Assembly (NCBI GenBank): GCA_028554755.1
Contig: JAPTOF010000015.1
Span: forward strand, 3,844,001-3,908,000
Source: Cordia subcordata
Lineage: Eukaryota > Streptophyta > Magnoliopsida > Boraginales > Cordiaceae
Length of the DNA stretch: 64,000 nucleotides
Reading direction: 5' to 3'
Shown: in pieces, positions 11,120-23,065 of the stretch
Position numbering within the stretch: the first letter of the stretch is position 1
Layout: every line of letters starts with the position of its first letter
Program-made: the position numbers and the translations under genes
Notes under the pieces: model-generated
Told to the model about the DNA's origin: nothing
The model's database searches: none
Seen by the model: only the letters and a program-made list of their open reading frames with translations

Positions 11120-12033
11120 TCTATGTGTTTGTGTGTAGATTGTATGAAGTGGGTAATGCTTATATTCATGTCTATGTGTATATTTGTACGCCTAGAAGTA
11201 AATATGACTTCAATATTGCATACATGATGGTTTCCAACGTATAAAAATGGTATAATCCAAGCATGATGATGTTTACTAGTCAAGTATATCTTTATATTCG
11301 CAAATGCCATGGTGTAGAACATGTAAGAATGTACTCAAACAATTAAATCCCACTATTGTGACCTTAGATTGATGTTGTGTAACTTAGGGCTAGCCTGGAT
11401 CAAGTCTTCATTAGCTTTAAACCCAGCCGGTAGGTTTTCGGATAGGCTTAATCAACTGTAGCGGCATTAGGTCGTGGCTTTAAACCCAGCCAATGGTTTA
11501 GGCACTATGGTAGGCTCAATCTAGGTTAGTTAGGAAGCTACTTAGTCAATCGTAAGGCCCTAGGTCATAAGGACTATGTTGTGACTCTAGGTAAATGTTA
11601 GCTAGGACGGACCCGCACCGAGTCCTGGGGATAAATTAGGAAACTAATTAAGTTCCTAGCTAAAAGTGACCCTTATAATTAAACTATCACCCAAATCCCA
11701 TAGCATTCAAATATAGAATCACCCATAGCCACGCAATAGTCACACTAATCCATTCCATTTGCGAGTTTCCCTTCTAAGTTAGGCTGTTTCCCGTACTTTC
11801 CCTTTCCTTTTCCTTTTAGTTGAGTTTAGTCTAGTGTTTTTTCTATTCGAGCTCTCTTTAATCCCCAAAGCCCAAAAAATGATTGATAGCTTAGGATCTT
11901 CTTTTAGGCACCATCTAGGACATACTTCTTAGAAATTCACTCTACAATTCATCTCCCTGTGGAATCGACACCTATACTCGCACACACTAGACTATAACTA
12001 ACTAGTGCACTTGCGGGCTCTTAGAGCACATCA

Positions 12034-12338
12034 CGATGCTTTCTAACCTGGAAGATTTAAAGAAGCAAAGGCTTGTTGCCTTAAACAACATTGAAGCCCA
12101 AAAAAGAAGAATTGCCAGGGCCTACAATAAAAAGGGCAAAGCTAAGTCTTTTATTTTGGGAGATTTAGTTTGGAAACTTATCCTTTCTATTTGGCGTAAA
12201 GATGATAAGTTGGGCAAATGGTGTCTGACCTGGGAAAGACCATTCGTGGTGGATGAAGTATTATTTGGGGGCACTTATGATTTAAGAACCCCAAAAGAAG
12301 TGTTACATCATTCATGGTCCATTAATGCAAATATTTGA
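12034..12338 (+). pseudogene. Tat-type gypsy integrase C-terminal domain
   Basis: An open stretch starting MLSNLEDLKKQRLVALNNIE continues with QKRRIARAYNKKGKAKSFI, LGDLVWKLILSIWRKDD and LGKWCLTWERPFVVDEVL. This is the GPF/Y-type C-terminal integrase module of plant Tat elements (pattern: YNKKVK.KSF..GDLVWK...GKW.P.WEGPF.V). The first residues continue the sequence interrupted at 6330 (ARYKDVM). The fragment has no internal stop over 100 codons, unlike the rest of the polyprotein, but it lacks any start and upstream context and cannot be a working gene. Confidence 0.85.
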
Positions 12339-13253
12339 AGCCTTACTACCCCAATTCCTGGGAGGAAGCAAAGAGGTGGGCTTAAGGAGTTTTCGTACCT
12401 TCTCTCAATTCAATCTTTTTTCCTTAAGTTTCCTCTTCTCTTTAGTTTCTTTTCTCACTATCCTTATAAAATTCAGTCTCTATTACACAAAGAATGTTGA
12501 TTTCTCTTCTCTCTGCTCCCTCATAAATGTTGATCTCTCAGGCACTTCCCATTACACAAAGAATGATAAGAAATCATGACATGCATACACTACACAAAAC
12601 AAAAACTAGATATTCTTGTCAATCAAAAGATAGTTTGGCATTAGCCACAGTCTAAAAATACTAGAGCAAAAGCTTGGTGAACTATCAGCCTTTCATTCGA
12701 AAACACAAGAGAAAAGAGTCCTACTCATACAAGATTAAAGAAGTAGAGCGTAGTTAGCTTCTCCAAATAGATGTTGCTATTCTACTTCATGGTTATGGAC
12801 CTAAGTCACTACTACGTGAGCCACAAAGTCCAAGTTAATGGAGTGATCAGTTATCCCAACTAGTTCCCAGTGTAGATTCAGGTAACAAGGAAACGAGGTT
12901 GTTTGATTAGTCCTGGACCGGTGAAGCTCTTCTTCTAAGGTAGTAGCCTGAGACCAAGCGTGAGCCACCTCTACTTCTAAAATGATGACTCATGCCTTCT
13001 TGGTAGATAGATCTTTAAGAGTAGTCAAAGCAAGCCTTTCTTTTCTAGACTTCTTGGTTCGAATATGTTCTAATTGAGACATCAAAGAGATGAGTTCTTG
13101 TCAATTTTAATAAACTCTCTCCAGAGAAAGGGTCGCACAACAACAACCGTCTGTGAGAGAAGCCACCCTTGTTAGGAGGATGTGAAAGGCTGCTGGCATC
13201 TCAGGGTAACTGGCTGGTGTCTCGAGAGCTTGAGTCAATTTGGAAAATTACGG
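12339..13253. other. Region between Tat integrase and family B LTR, no gene recognised
   Basis: This follows the integrase stop. The first 240 bases have pyrimidine-rich stretches and two copies of a CATTACACAAAGAATG-like word (near 12485 and 12550). The rest has no convincing ORF on either strand. It is probably the 3' untranslated part of the old Tat element. Its own 3' LTR is not visible before the family B LTR begins at 13254. Confidence 0.5.
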
Positions 13254-14244
13254 TGATGCTGCTAGCTAAATAAGCACTAAGCCTTAATTGCAAACCTGCA
13301 AGTGCATAGGTCATATAGTCTAATATGCAAGAGCAGGGTCGATCCCTCGGGGAGGCGGGAAATGGGGAATGAAAGCTAAGCGTGTGTCCTAGAAAGCTAG
13401 AAAGAAAACAAGCTAAACTAAGAATTCTTTTTGGTTGTTTTAGATTTGAAGGGAGCTCAAAGTAAATTAAAGTAGTCTAAACAAACTAAGGGAAATAAAA
13501 GCAAGGGGGATCAAGCTAGTAAAAGCGAATTAACACAAGCAATGGGCAATATGTGAAATCTACTTAATTATGGGTGATTTGGGTACTAACTTTGCTATAG
13601 TGTTAACTTTGATGATTTTGCTCTAAGAAAGGGTGCTCTAAGCTAGGAACCTAATCAATCTCTCCTACAATCCCTGAAACTCAATACAGGTTTATTCCTA
13701 GGTGCTAACTACTTAGAGGCATAGCATGGTCCGTGTGAGCTAGCACACAAATTAGCTAATTACATTCCTAGGTGATAGTAATTGGTCTTACCCTAGGTTC
13801 TAACTCGGTGGCTTGGTTTAAAGCCAAGAACTAGACATCTTAAGGTCAATTAAGCTATCTCAACACCTATTGACTTGGTTTAAAGCCAAAGGAGACTAAA
13901 CTAGACCTAATTATTAATAAAGAACCACCAATCATATCATCACACAAGGGGGTTTGACAATAAAGCACGTTATGCATGTTTTCTCGAGCATGGTACAAAT
14001 GAATATAAAGTATATTCTAGCCCTAAACACTTAAACATATTTAAGTCATACCAATTTAGGCATTAGAATCCAACATGTATGTCTTAGAAGCTAAAACTGT
14101 TATTAAGGCATGTAAAAACACAGATAGACATGTTAGGGCCAATGATACTTGCCCTATAAGCATGGATTGGTATCAAACTTGTCAAGGCCCAACTTATAAG
14201 AAAAAGGATCATGTGGTATAAGATTAATCAAATCATGTGCATCA
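13254..14244 (-). repeat. 3' LTR of gypsy family B element
   Basis: On the + strand it begins TGATGCTGCTAGC and is taken to end CATGTGCATCA, giving TGATGC/GCATCA terminal inverted repeats and a length of 991 bp. The first 680 bases match 34561-35240, the partner 5' LTR of the same element. It carries the conserved AGGGTCGATCCCTCGGGGAGG block near its U5 end and two TTTAAAGCC hairpins (near 13811 and 13870). A purine run (minus strand AAAAAGGATTG) precedes the LTR start at 14245 and could be its polypurine tract. The right boundary is inferred. Confidence 0.65.
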
Positions 14245-15113
14245 CAATCCTTTTTAAGTGCAAATGATAAAGGGACAATCAAAAAAACCCGACACATCTA
14301 ATATAAAATAGTGCTCCAAGGTGTTAAAGGCCATAGGAGAATCTAAAGCTCTATGTCACTTGTTCATCTCCAAATTTACCTAGCACACTTTGGCATTAAC
14401 CATCCTATAGCCTTCTTTTGATGATCAAGGGCTACCCACACCCTGTACCCATGGGTCAATGAAAATCCAAAGCATAAAGAATGGGAAGAGTGTGAACAAA
14501 CCCTACATGAATGTGCTCAAAGTGGAATGGAATAAAAATATACTTACTATAGAAAGACTCAATGGAAGGAATAAGGGGAGAGTTATCAAATTAAATGGGA
14601 TTGGATGAGAAGAAATCAATGGGAGAACATGAAGAAATGGACCCAAAAAAGGAAGAATCGAGAGTAAGCATCATAGGCTTACTCTCACTAAAGGACAGCT
14701 CATGTTCATCCAAGAAATGGTTCACTTCATCAAGTAATTCCCTAATAGAGAATTTAGAAAAAGGTCCCAATAAGGATTCATCAAAGATGCCTAAGGACCC
14801 ATATATCATGATCTCTAGTTCCTCAATCTCTTCTCTCAGAGTCTTCATATAATGGTCATTTACTTCAACACCGAAATCTACAACTTCAATGGACTCATCA
14901 GGTCTAGAATCAAAGATAGGCATTATGCTCTCCTCAATGGGTGTCTCCAAATCCACTCTAGCCAATATCTCGTCAAATGCTTCAATGAATTTATCGCTAG
15001 GGAATATCTTCTCACAACCACATTAATCAATATAATATTCTATCACATGCACCTTAAAAGCTCTATTTTCATCTCCACTTGCATGATCAATCCTATGTGT
15101 GCAAGCATAATGG
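14245..15113 (-). pseudogene. Family B gypsy ORF tail (post-protease region)
   Basis: Minus-strand remnant reading DKFIEAFDEILARVDLETPI, an acidic stretch with IEELEIMIYGSLGIFDESLL, and SIRELLDEVNHFLDEHELSF, open from about 15010 to 14591. Further left a decayed frame gives VALDHQKKAIGWLM near 14410, resembling the linker that precedes RT in plant Athila/Tat polyproteins (pattern: LREHK.AIGWTIAD). No RT or integrase follows; the LTR begins directly. The MIYGSL.-.FD.SL block also occurs in the family D ORF (MIYGSLWMFDDSL), so the two elements are related. It is cut off on the right by the copia LTR. Confidence 0.6.
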
Positions 15114-17063
15114 TGTAGGATCGATAACATTACATGTGGTCTATCCTAGTCCATATTTTCAAAAATACTATCAAGAAAACATGCTAGGAAAATAAAATAA
15201 CCACATAACACACACAAGAACATGCTTAAGAACATATAGAACATAACTAGTATTTGCGAAATATGTAAAGCTAACCTCTTGAAGCATGAGGCCTTTAACG
15301 AAGCTAAAATCGTCACGAGCTTTGTTCCCGCTCACGAACAAGACCATAAAAAAATTTTTACTATAAAGGTGTCGCAATATGCAACTCCGTAGTCTTCTTC
15401 TCTATGGTTAAAGAGACTTTTCTTGAGAGAATAGCCTCTTGTGTGGGAAGAAGCAAAGTAATATGCTTTTGAAAATCTAGAGAAAAAAACCACACAATAA
15501 GTGTGTACTATGTGTTGTAGTATTCTTTTGCCAAAATGGAAGAGATCAACTACAAAATTTTTGGATGCTAGAAATGCTTTAAGGTCTTGCCTATTTACAG
15601 AAAAAGTTTGGCACCTAAACCTTGTAAACTTTCCATGTGGGAAACTTTTTCCTAGTAGTTAATGTTTGCCATATGTCATGGAATTTACTTGGACAATTTG
15701 AATTCTTCATGGAATTTACTTGGACAATTTCAATTCTTCATGGAAGTTACTTGTACAATTTGAATTCTTCATGTAATAACTTTCTAGCACATGTCTTGAA
15801 AGATTGGGCTAAGCCCGCAACCCAAGCCCAACACATAGTCCATAATCCATGTGGAGGCCCAAGCCCAATAAGAAACCATCCAAGCCTAATTAGGTTATCT
15901 TGGACTCTAAAGAAAGCCCAAATCCAATTCCAAGCTTTGGCCCAATAAGGCTACTACCACAATATGGAATGTGCTCTTTCAAGATTACTCTCTCAAAGTC
16001 ATTCCAACTAGGGAAGGGACCAAGAAGACAAAATTAACCTTGGCTTCCAAAAATAATAAAAAAATGTCCTTGCCCAATCTAGGTGACATAATAATAATTA
16101 TTTTTAACTCTGATCTATTCCACCATAAGATCAAAGTTGCATTTCAAGAATAATTGCTATTACCCAAAAGCTTGTCACAAAAGAATGTGAACTTTGTCTT
16201 TGACCTACTATATAACTGACCATAATGCGCCTCTATGTATGCCCATAGCTAAGACCGGTCCTTTGGCCTGTGTACTATCACCTCCTTAGCTGTATCTTTT
16301 TCCGTTGGGTTTCTTGTCCTATTCCCAACCATCCTTGGTCATGAAATCTCTTGATCTCGGGAGTGACCCTCAAGCCATATGACCGATACACCCATAAAGG
16401 TAGTATCACTAGATCTAGATTCGAATGATAAATATGGACAATCCCAAAGGGGGCACATAGATTTCATATTGCATATGCATGTTCCAATTAATTAGAACTT
16501 AGCACTTAATGCACAAGGCTATTATTGATCCTAATAAAGTAAGATCTCACCCACAGTGAATCAAAGTACCAAACCCTAACTTCATTAGTTCATCCACATA
16601 TGCCCAAGATTAAGAGCAATGATCAGTTAGTAGCAGTGAGTATCTTGTTTTCTTTTTGTGATAGTACATCTCTAGAAAACATACTCACAATGGTCCTGCC
16701 AAATACGTGACACATGCACTAATGAGACAAATCTGGAAAGTCCTTCAATGACCTAGGTAGATCACCCTCAACGAGGAGACTTGCTCAATATAACCTTATC
16801 CTAGCAGAGTGCCCAACACTACCATTCAGTTACGGACTCAATTTGTGACGTGACTAAATCTAGACTTGGACCTATTGTGTGTCCAGCCTCACTGCGCATC
16901 CAAGTCATTAGTTCAAGTCAAGGGACCTTTCTACATACATCAATAAAATATTTTAGAGATAATATGTAAGGAACTCGTAACGCCATTTAATAAAATGATT
17001 ATACATTATATAACATCCAAAATGTTATATAAAAGTGAGCTTTAGGCCATACTAATCCTAACA
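15114..17063 (-). repeat. Copia 3' LTR (C3), minus strand
   Basis: On the + strand it runs from TGTAGGATCGATAACATT to CATACTAATCCTAACA, 1,950 bp. The copia polypurine tract abuts it on the right. It contains three copies of a 31-bp unit (about 15676-15780) based on TTACTTGGACAATTTGAATTC, also triplicated in the 5' LTR. The TATA core is altered (TATTTACAG on the + strand near 15591). Confidence 0.92.
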
Positions 17064-17078
17064 ATCTCCCACTTGCAC
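17064..17078 (-). promoter_or_regulatory. Copia polypurine tract
   Basis: The minus strand reads GTGCAAGTGGGAGAT immediately before the LTR start TGTTAGGATTAG. This is the usual plant copia polypurine tract that primes plus-strand DNA. It lies just past the pol stop codon. Confidence 0.85.
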
Positions 17079-18973
17079 TAAAGATCACTTCTGTACAACC
17101 TAATACCCATAGACTCCAAATGTGTGGTAAACATTTTCTCTGGAATAGTCTTTGTAAATGGGTCTGCCAGGTTTTCCACTGAAGCTATCTTTTCAACTAC
17201 AATCTCTCCTCCCTGGATAAGCTCATGGATCAAATGATATTTTTGTTCAATAGGTTTGCCCTTTTTGTGATTCCTGGGCTTTTTGCACTGTGAAACAGCA
17301 CCATTGTTGTCACAATATAACGTTATCGGTCTGTGAGCTACCGGCACAACCTTTAGGTTTAAAAGGAACTTTCTTAGCCATATTGCCTCTTTCGCAGCCT
17401 TAGATGCTACTACATACTCGGCTTCTATGGTAGAGTTAGCAATACAATTTTGCTTCACACTTCTCCATGAAATAGCTCCTCCTAATAAAGTGAAAACATA
17501 TCCTGAAGTAGACTTCCTGGAATCTCTGTTGAACTAGAAATCTGAGTCTGTATAAGCTAATGGCGTTAGATCATCTGCACAGGATTCCAGCATATAATCC
17601 TTAGTTCCTTGCAGGAATTTGAATATATGCTTAACTGCGACCAAATGTGCTAGTCCAGGGTTTGATTGATATCTACTAACCATGTCAACAGCAAAGCAAA
17701 TATTTGGTCTAATACATAACATGGCATACATGAGGCTTCCAATCGCCAAAGCATAAAGAACTCATTTCATGCTCTCTATCTCCTCAGGTGTTTTAGGACA
17801 TTGATCCCGAGATAGATAAAGTCCATGTCTAGAAGGTAATAAGGCCTTCTTAGAGTTTTGCATGTTAAACCTAACCAATATCTTCTCAATAAATGAAGCT
17901 TGAGATAGGGCTAGCCGTCTATTCTTACGATCTCGCATAAGCTTGATGCCTAGAACATAACTAGCTTCTCCTAAAGCCTTCATTTGAAATTGAGTAGGAA
18001 GCCAAACCTTGATGAATCATAACATCCCCACATCATTTCCAATAAGAAGGATATCATCCACATATAGAACCAAAAAAGCTACATCATTTCCGTTACGTCT
18101 TTTGTACATGCAAGGTTCATCAATATTTTGATCAAAACCATAAGATTTAATTACACGATCAAATTTGATGTTCCATGCTCTAGATGCCTGCTTTAAACCA
18201 TAAATGGACTTTTTTAACTTACAAACCACAAGTTCCTGGCCTTTGGCAACATATCCATCTGGTTGTGTCACGTAAATGGTATTGTCAAGCTCTTCATTAA
18301 GAAAAGTTGGCTTGACGTCCATTTGCCATATCTCATAGTCATAATGACATGTGATGGCAAGAAGTATCCTGATAGATTTAAGCATGGCTACTGGTGAGAA
18401 AGTTTCCTCATAATCGATCCCTTCTTTCTGAGTATAACCTTTCGCCACCAATCTTGCTTTAAAGGTTTCAACTTTTCCATCAACTCCTCTTTTCCTCTTA
18501 TAGACCCATTTGCACCTTATAGGTTTTATCACTTCAGGTGTAATTACAAGATCCCAGACTTTGTTAGAATATATAGATTCTAACTCTGAATCCATTGCCT
18601 TATGCCATTGGTCGGCATCTATGTCAGAAACTGCTTCATCATAACTTATGAGATCCACCACCTGATCCTCTGAAGAAGTCTGAAAGGACTTTCCATAGTA
18701 TTTATCAGGAGGCTTGGATATCCTTCGACTACGACAAGGCTCCGATATATTAGGTGTAATATGCTGTTCCTTTTCATTTACAATTACCACAGGTGTTACT
18801 GGAGATTCTTGTGAAATCTCTTCTAGAACAACTTCAGAATCTTGTGTTTTCTTATAAACCCTTTTGCTCCATAGGATTATAAAAGATCCCACCTCTGGTT
18901 CCCTTAGGATACCCAATAAAATAGCACAACTTGGATCTTGGTTCCAACTTTGAAGCATTATTATTAAGTACAT
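17078..18973 (-). pseudogene. Copia reverse transcriptase and RNase H
   Basis: Minus-strand remnant of the C-terminal half of copia pol. The largest open piece (18973-18017) holds WDLV...KWVYKRKRGVDGKVE, ARLVAKGYTQKEGIDYEETF, QMDVKPTFLNEEL, VCKLKKSIYGLKQASRAWN and the catalytic FLVLYVDDILLIGND. Further pieces give EASYVLGIKLMRDR (17983-17762), SLMYAMLCIRPNICFAVDMV (17749-17534), then RNase [32 protein letters not shown] and [15 protein letters not shown]. At least three stops or frameshifts interrupt it, near 18016, 17761 and 17533. The YVDD box is intact but the protein as a whole is not encoded. Confidence 0.9.
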
Positions 18974-19733
18974 AAGCTGGACAACCCCAATTATGGAGAT
19001 GACTTAAACTAGGCTTACGCCCAATCCATATTTCTTGTGGTGTCCTAGGTACTAATTTAGATGGTACCAAGTTCAAGATGTATGCTGCTGTCTCAAGGGC
19101 ATACCCCTAAACAAGATAAAGGTAATGATGCATGACTCATCATTGACCTAACCATATCTAATAGGGTGTGATTTCTTCTCTCTGCTACACCATTTTGCTG
19201 GGGAGTACCTGGTGCAGTCAATTGAGACACAATCTCTTCTTATGTAAGATAGTCTCTGAACTCACCCGAGAGGTATTCGCCACCTCGATCAAACCGAAGG
19301 GCTTTAATATGTTTATCTAATTTTTGCTCCGCTTCAGCCTTAAACTCTTTTAATTTCTCAAATGATTCAGACTTACATCACATCAGATATACATATCCAT
19401 ACCTAGAGTAATCATTAGTAAAGGTAATGAAATACTCATAACCTCCTCGTGCTGGTTTGCTCATATGACCACACACATCAGTATGAACCAATTCCAATAC
19501 TTCTTTGGCCTTTTCTCCTTTAGTAGAAAATGAGCGTTTGCTCATCTTTCCTTTGAGGCAAGATTCACACAGAGGTAGATCTTTGAGATCTAATGAGCTA
19601 AGATGACCATCCTCGACTAATCTCTAAATTCACTTTAGACTAATATGTCCTAAGCGTAGGTGCCAAAGATAAGTATCATTAGTCAAAGAAACCTTCCTTT
19701 TCTGGGAATTAGTTCGTTCTATATTATGCAATG
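18852..19733 (-). pseudogene. Copia integrase
   Basis: Remnant in several frames. The HHCC domain reads LWHLRLGHIS...LPLCESCLKGKM. The core shows ELVHTDVCGHM (first Asp), ALRFDRGGEYLSGEF (second Asp), and APGTPQQNGVAERRNHTLLD (Glu), so all three catalytic acids are recognisable although stops intervene. The open piece 19076-18852 has TPQEIWIGRKPSLSHLHNWG and ends FYNPMEQKGL, overlapping the RT frame, so a frameshift lies near 18870. At 19733 the sequence is cut by the family D element; the upstream part of pol resumes at 26715. Confidence 0.85.
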
Positions 19734-21394
19734 TGATATCGCTATTTGAGCACAAGCCTTAATAGCCCACAAGTGCATGGGACATATGCAGTACAGTGTG
19801 TGCAAGTGCGGGGTCGAATCCACAGGGAGGCTACCTTAGTTTAGTTTCTGTGTACTGGGGTGCCTTAAACTAGCTACGTGCGTGTGTGTACTTACTTTGA
19901 GATGGAAGGGAACTCGGAAAAAAAAAAAAAAAAAAAACTAATCTATGGAGGAACTTAAGAGAGCCAAACTAAGGAAGGAGACACTAATAAAGAAGAAGGG
20001 GGACCTAGGGTGATTGCATTGCAACTAGACTTGGGCTATGAGAACGGATGAGGTCTATCTAAGGCTCGAGACTTCTATTGCCGTTGTGTTGATCGGGGGT
20101 TCTCCTAACCAATACTAGTGGTTTAACCCATTAGCTGGATTTAAAGCTAAGGGCCAATCCCACCTAGCCTACGCAATTCGTGTGTAGAACTTATCCTCTT
20201 GGCTGGGTTTAAAGCCAAGGACTAGCATCTAAACACTACGTGACATTAAGGCTCAATTAACCAACACTAATGTGGATGAGGGATACTCTAGTCTAGGTTA
20301 ACTTATCCGCTTGGCTGGATTTAAAGCCAAGGACTAGCACCTAAACTCGACTAAGCAAAGCATGTAACCTATTAGCTGGATTTAAAGCTAAAGCCTACTC
20401 TACTAAGCAAAGCCATGAGATTACGCACAATCACATCACCCAAATAAGTAGATAAGAGCATTTGAAGCACAAATAACACATGCATATTCACTTAGGCATT
20501 TTAACAAACACATAGACATGCTTGATTTCCAATACATAGACATATTGAATCATGCCATAAATTTATGTAAATAAATATGTATTAAGAGCCAAATATCTAC
20601 ACAAATCCATTATTCAACGCCCTAATCTAATATACAATAACAATCAACCCTAAATCTAGCCTAATCTAGCAACATATTTACAAGAAATAGAGAAAGAACA
20701 AGAAGAACTTCCCTAAATTCTTGCTTTCAAATCCGTACAAATCCTTCAATTCTTTGTTTGCTGCTTCAATCCTTGCTTGGTGTGGGGTTTAGATGGTGGT
20801 TTAGGGTGGTTTGTGTAGTGGGTCGAGGTTAGGGTTTATTAGGGTTTAAGAAATAAAAGTTCCTCCCCTTAAAAGGGCTGAAAAGTGGCTTAAATAAAGC
20901 TTTCAACGCGTCCAGCCAGGGGCCCAGCCGGTCGACCGGCTTTGGGCCTAAGTCGTCCGGCCAAAATTGGCCCAGGTTCTGATCTGGCCGGTCGACCTAC
21001 TTTCTTGCTCAACCGGCTTCAATCTTGATGCTCTCTGGACTGGCCGGTCGATCGGCTTCTTGAGGAACTCGACCGGCTCTAAATCTTTTATTCTCTGGAG
21101 CGGCGCTCTTCGTCTAAGCCGACTGGCTGGATCAGAATGCTCTCTTCTTTATTTCTTTTCTTCTGGTCTTCATCCGTTAGCTCATTTCTTCCTCGTATAC
21201 GCTTGAACCCTTCCAAAACGTTCCTAAAACATGGAATATAACACTTAGTATAGTATTTATGCACCTAAATACATTAAGTACGAATATTAACAAATATGCA
21301 TAAACTTTATACTAAGCGCACTGAATTATGCTCTGAACACCCTTAAATATGCATGCAAAAACTAGATGTAAACATGCACAAATGACACATATCA
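19734..21394 (-). repeat. 3' LTR of family D
   Basis: 1,661 bp, + strand TGATATCGC...ACACATATCA. It matches 25046-26714 closely, with small indels: the poly-A run near 19918, a CTACG variation near 20171, and loss of one palindromic segment near 21100. U5 holds GTCGAATCCACAGGGAGG, and four hairpin motifs lie at 20131-20391. The palindrome cluster in U3 (20930-21130) is more eroded than in the 5' LTR. Confidence 0.92.
20131..20391 (-). other. Four repeated stem-loop motifs in LTR D
   Basis: Units at 20131-20150, 20198-20219, 20310-20331 and 20372-20391. In the element's sense (minus) strand each has a stem TTRGCT or CTTGGCT, a loop TTAAAYCC and the matching stem AGCYAA or AGCCAAG. The third stem position changes from G-C to A-T with pairing kept. 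The same four units occur in the 5' LTR at 25441-25460, 25504-25525, 25616-25637 and 25678-25697. Confidence 0.75.
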
Positions 21395-21432
21395 ACACTC
21401 CCAAACCTTCCCCTTGCTTGTCCTCAAGCAAG
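21395..21432 (-). promoter_or_regulatory. Family D polypurine tract with hairpin
   Basis: The minus strand carries TTGCTTGAGGACAAGCAA followed by GGGGAAGGTTTGGGAGTGT, ending at the 3' LTR start. The hairpin-plus-purine module is typical of plant Tat/Athila elements just before the 3' LTR and primes plus-strand DNA synthesis. Confidence 0.8.
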
Positions 21433-23065
21433 CCTAAATGAAGTCTATCCTCATGCTTTTCAAAGAGTTGCCAATTGCATTGACTTGCTATCTTTTCGCA
21501 TCCAAGGGGTACAAGGGTTCATTCTTTTCATGTATGGGATTCCCTAGTCTTTTTCGGATCCTCCCTTTGATCACAAGGGGTCTCACACCTCTTGGGAATG
21601 TCACCAAGTAGCTAGAACCACCACAAACTTAGGATTCCAACTCACGCACTCGGGATATTGATACTTCATGCTCTATCAACTAACATGGCCTCCCAATATG
21701 CACTTAGCCTCAAAGATACAAGAATGAGAAGATACATCAAAATGGCTCACATTGACGTAAGAGCCTTATTCGCAATACATAAAAATAAACAAAATAGATA
21801 CTTGTGTCAAATTGACATTATGTCACTTGACACTTATTCAACATACTTCACTTTTCAATCTTTTTGTTGCCTTTTGGCTTTTCTCTTTTTCTCTTTTTTT
21901 TTCGTTTTTGTTTTGTTTCTTTTTTTTTCGATATACATAATTAGAACAAAAAGAAAGGAAAAAGAAGAGGCTAAGGCAAACTAAAAGAACCAATCAAGGA
22001 ATAGGCACTCATATCAACAATCCTTTAAAAACACTTTTTCCAACCAAGTTGTAGGGAAACTACAAGGTGCATTCTTAGAAATACTCACTCCCACATGACT
22101 TTCAAAAGAATTCTCTTGAAGTCTAGATCATACCCTACACTCCATTTACTCCCCACAATACACCCTTATCTTCTCCAATCAATTAAGTCAATAACAAAAG
22201 CCAACTCTCCAACCAACGTGGAGATAAACTAACTCAAAATATGCAAAAAAAAAAAAATTGAAAAATTTGAACACATTTTAAGCAAAAAATAAGATATAGC
22301 AAGCAAATCTATCCCAAATATGATATAAACAATAAATGAACAACCACACCCCCAAACCTAAACTTTGCTTGTCCTCAAGCAAAAATCACAAAGCCACACG
22401 ACAAGCAATCAACATGAAACATATATGGGGAATGCGGAGAGGGATAGATAAGGACAAGTAAAAGATGGATAGATACAACCTTGTTTCCATGTAGTCCGCA
22501 AATGCCAAAGACAATACAATGATCTACTAGCCTCTATCTTTTGTGGAAAGCACTAATACTCAAAAAACAAAGAAGAGATTAGAAGATATGCTATGCAAGC
22601 TCACATTGACATTTGAAATGATAAACAAGGATGTAAACACGGGGTAAGGGATTGATGCACAAATGAAGGAAATGAGCAAGAACAAGTAAGGGGTAAAAAT
22701 CTAACCTACTAAGAATGGAAATAAACAAAAGAAATCCTAAAATATAAAAAAAAATCAGACAAACAAAAGCAATCTAATCTATTATGTATAAAAGCAAATA
22801 AATGCAAGAAAAACAAGAAAAATATGAACAAGCCTAGGGTGCCTCCTAGTAGCGCTGGATTTAACGCCTCCAGCCAAGCGCCAATGTTAGAGTAAAATAT
22901 GTTTAACATTGCATGGCACAAATTGCCAGATAATCATCAAAGCACAGAATATAGAAGGAAAAGGGTCATGCACTAAAGGCTGGGGCAGTGAATGCATGGT
23001 GCACCCCTTTTCAAGATCCCACCCTAAAATATCAAATGAATGCACAAGTGTGGAATGAAGCATGC
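21433..23065 (-). other. Family D non-coding 3' region with a second polypurine-like module
   Basis: There is no ORF of note on the element's strand. At 22345-22382 the minus strand has a near copy of the terminal module: TTGCTTGAGGACAAGCAA, then AGTTTAGGTTTGGGGGTGTG. The region also has pyrimidine-rich stretches (21858-21930) and an A-rich stretch (22243-22268). Near 22840-22880 the + strand GTAGCGCTGGATTTAACGCC is a local inverted-repeat-like segment. The length and the second module suggest a former coding region was lost, or a structural RNA segment retained. Confidence 0.6.
22345..22382 (-). promoter_or_regulatory. Internal polypurine-like module (possible central PPT)
   Basis: The minus strand reads TTGCTTGAGGACAAGCAA, AGTTTAGG, TTTGGGGGTGTG. 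It is the same hairpin and purine arrangement as the terminal tract at 21395-21432, about 950 bp upstream of it in the element. It may be a duplicated 3' end or a second plus-strand primer. Confidence 0.5.

Larger units (their letters stand above)
6331..12033 (+). mobile_element. Gypsy family A solo LTR (A2/A4) interrupted by two further LTRs
   Basis: The outer LTR starts TGATGTGTC and ends AGAGCACATCA, giving inverted terminal repeats TGATGTG/CACATCA. Flanking 5-mers are TGATG (6326-6330) and CGATG (12034-12038), a near-perfect target duplication. Its own sequence is 6331-6652 plus about 8515-12033 without 9055-10909, about 1.98 kb, which fits one LTR. A second family A LTR (from 6653) and a copia LTR sit inside. 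It lies in the integrase reading frame of a Tat element. No internal gypsy sequence is present, so it is a solo LTR. Confidence 0.75.

Noticed and set aside
14595..14852. Open frame on the + strand opposite the family B ORF tail
   Set aside because: It is antisense to the conserved minus-strand frame (MIYGSLGIFDESLL), which has a homologue in family D.
20900..21130. CRISPR-like spaced repeats (GGTCGACCGG words)
   Set aside because: Spacing is irregular, the units are degenerate and the setting is a plant LTR; they are promoter-region palindromes.
21658..21984. 108-codon + strand open frame in the family D 3' region
   Set aside because: It is opposite to the element's orientation, ends in a Phe/Leu run from a T-rich tract, and has no recognisable domain.
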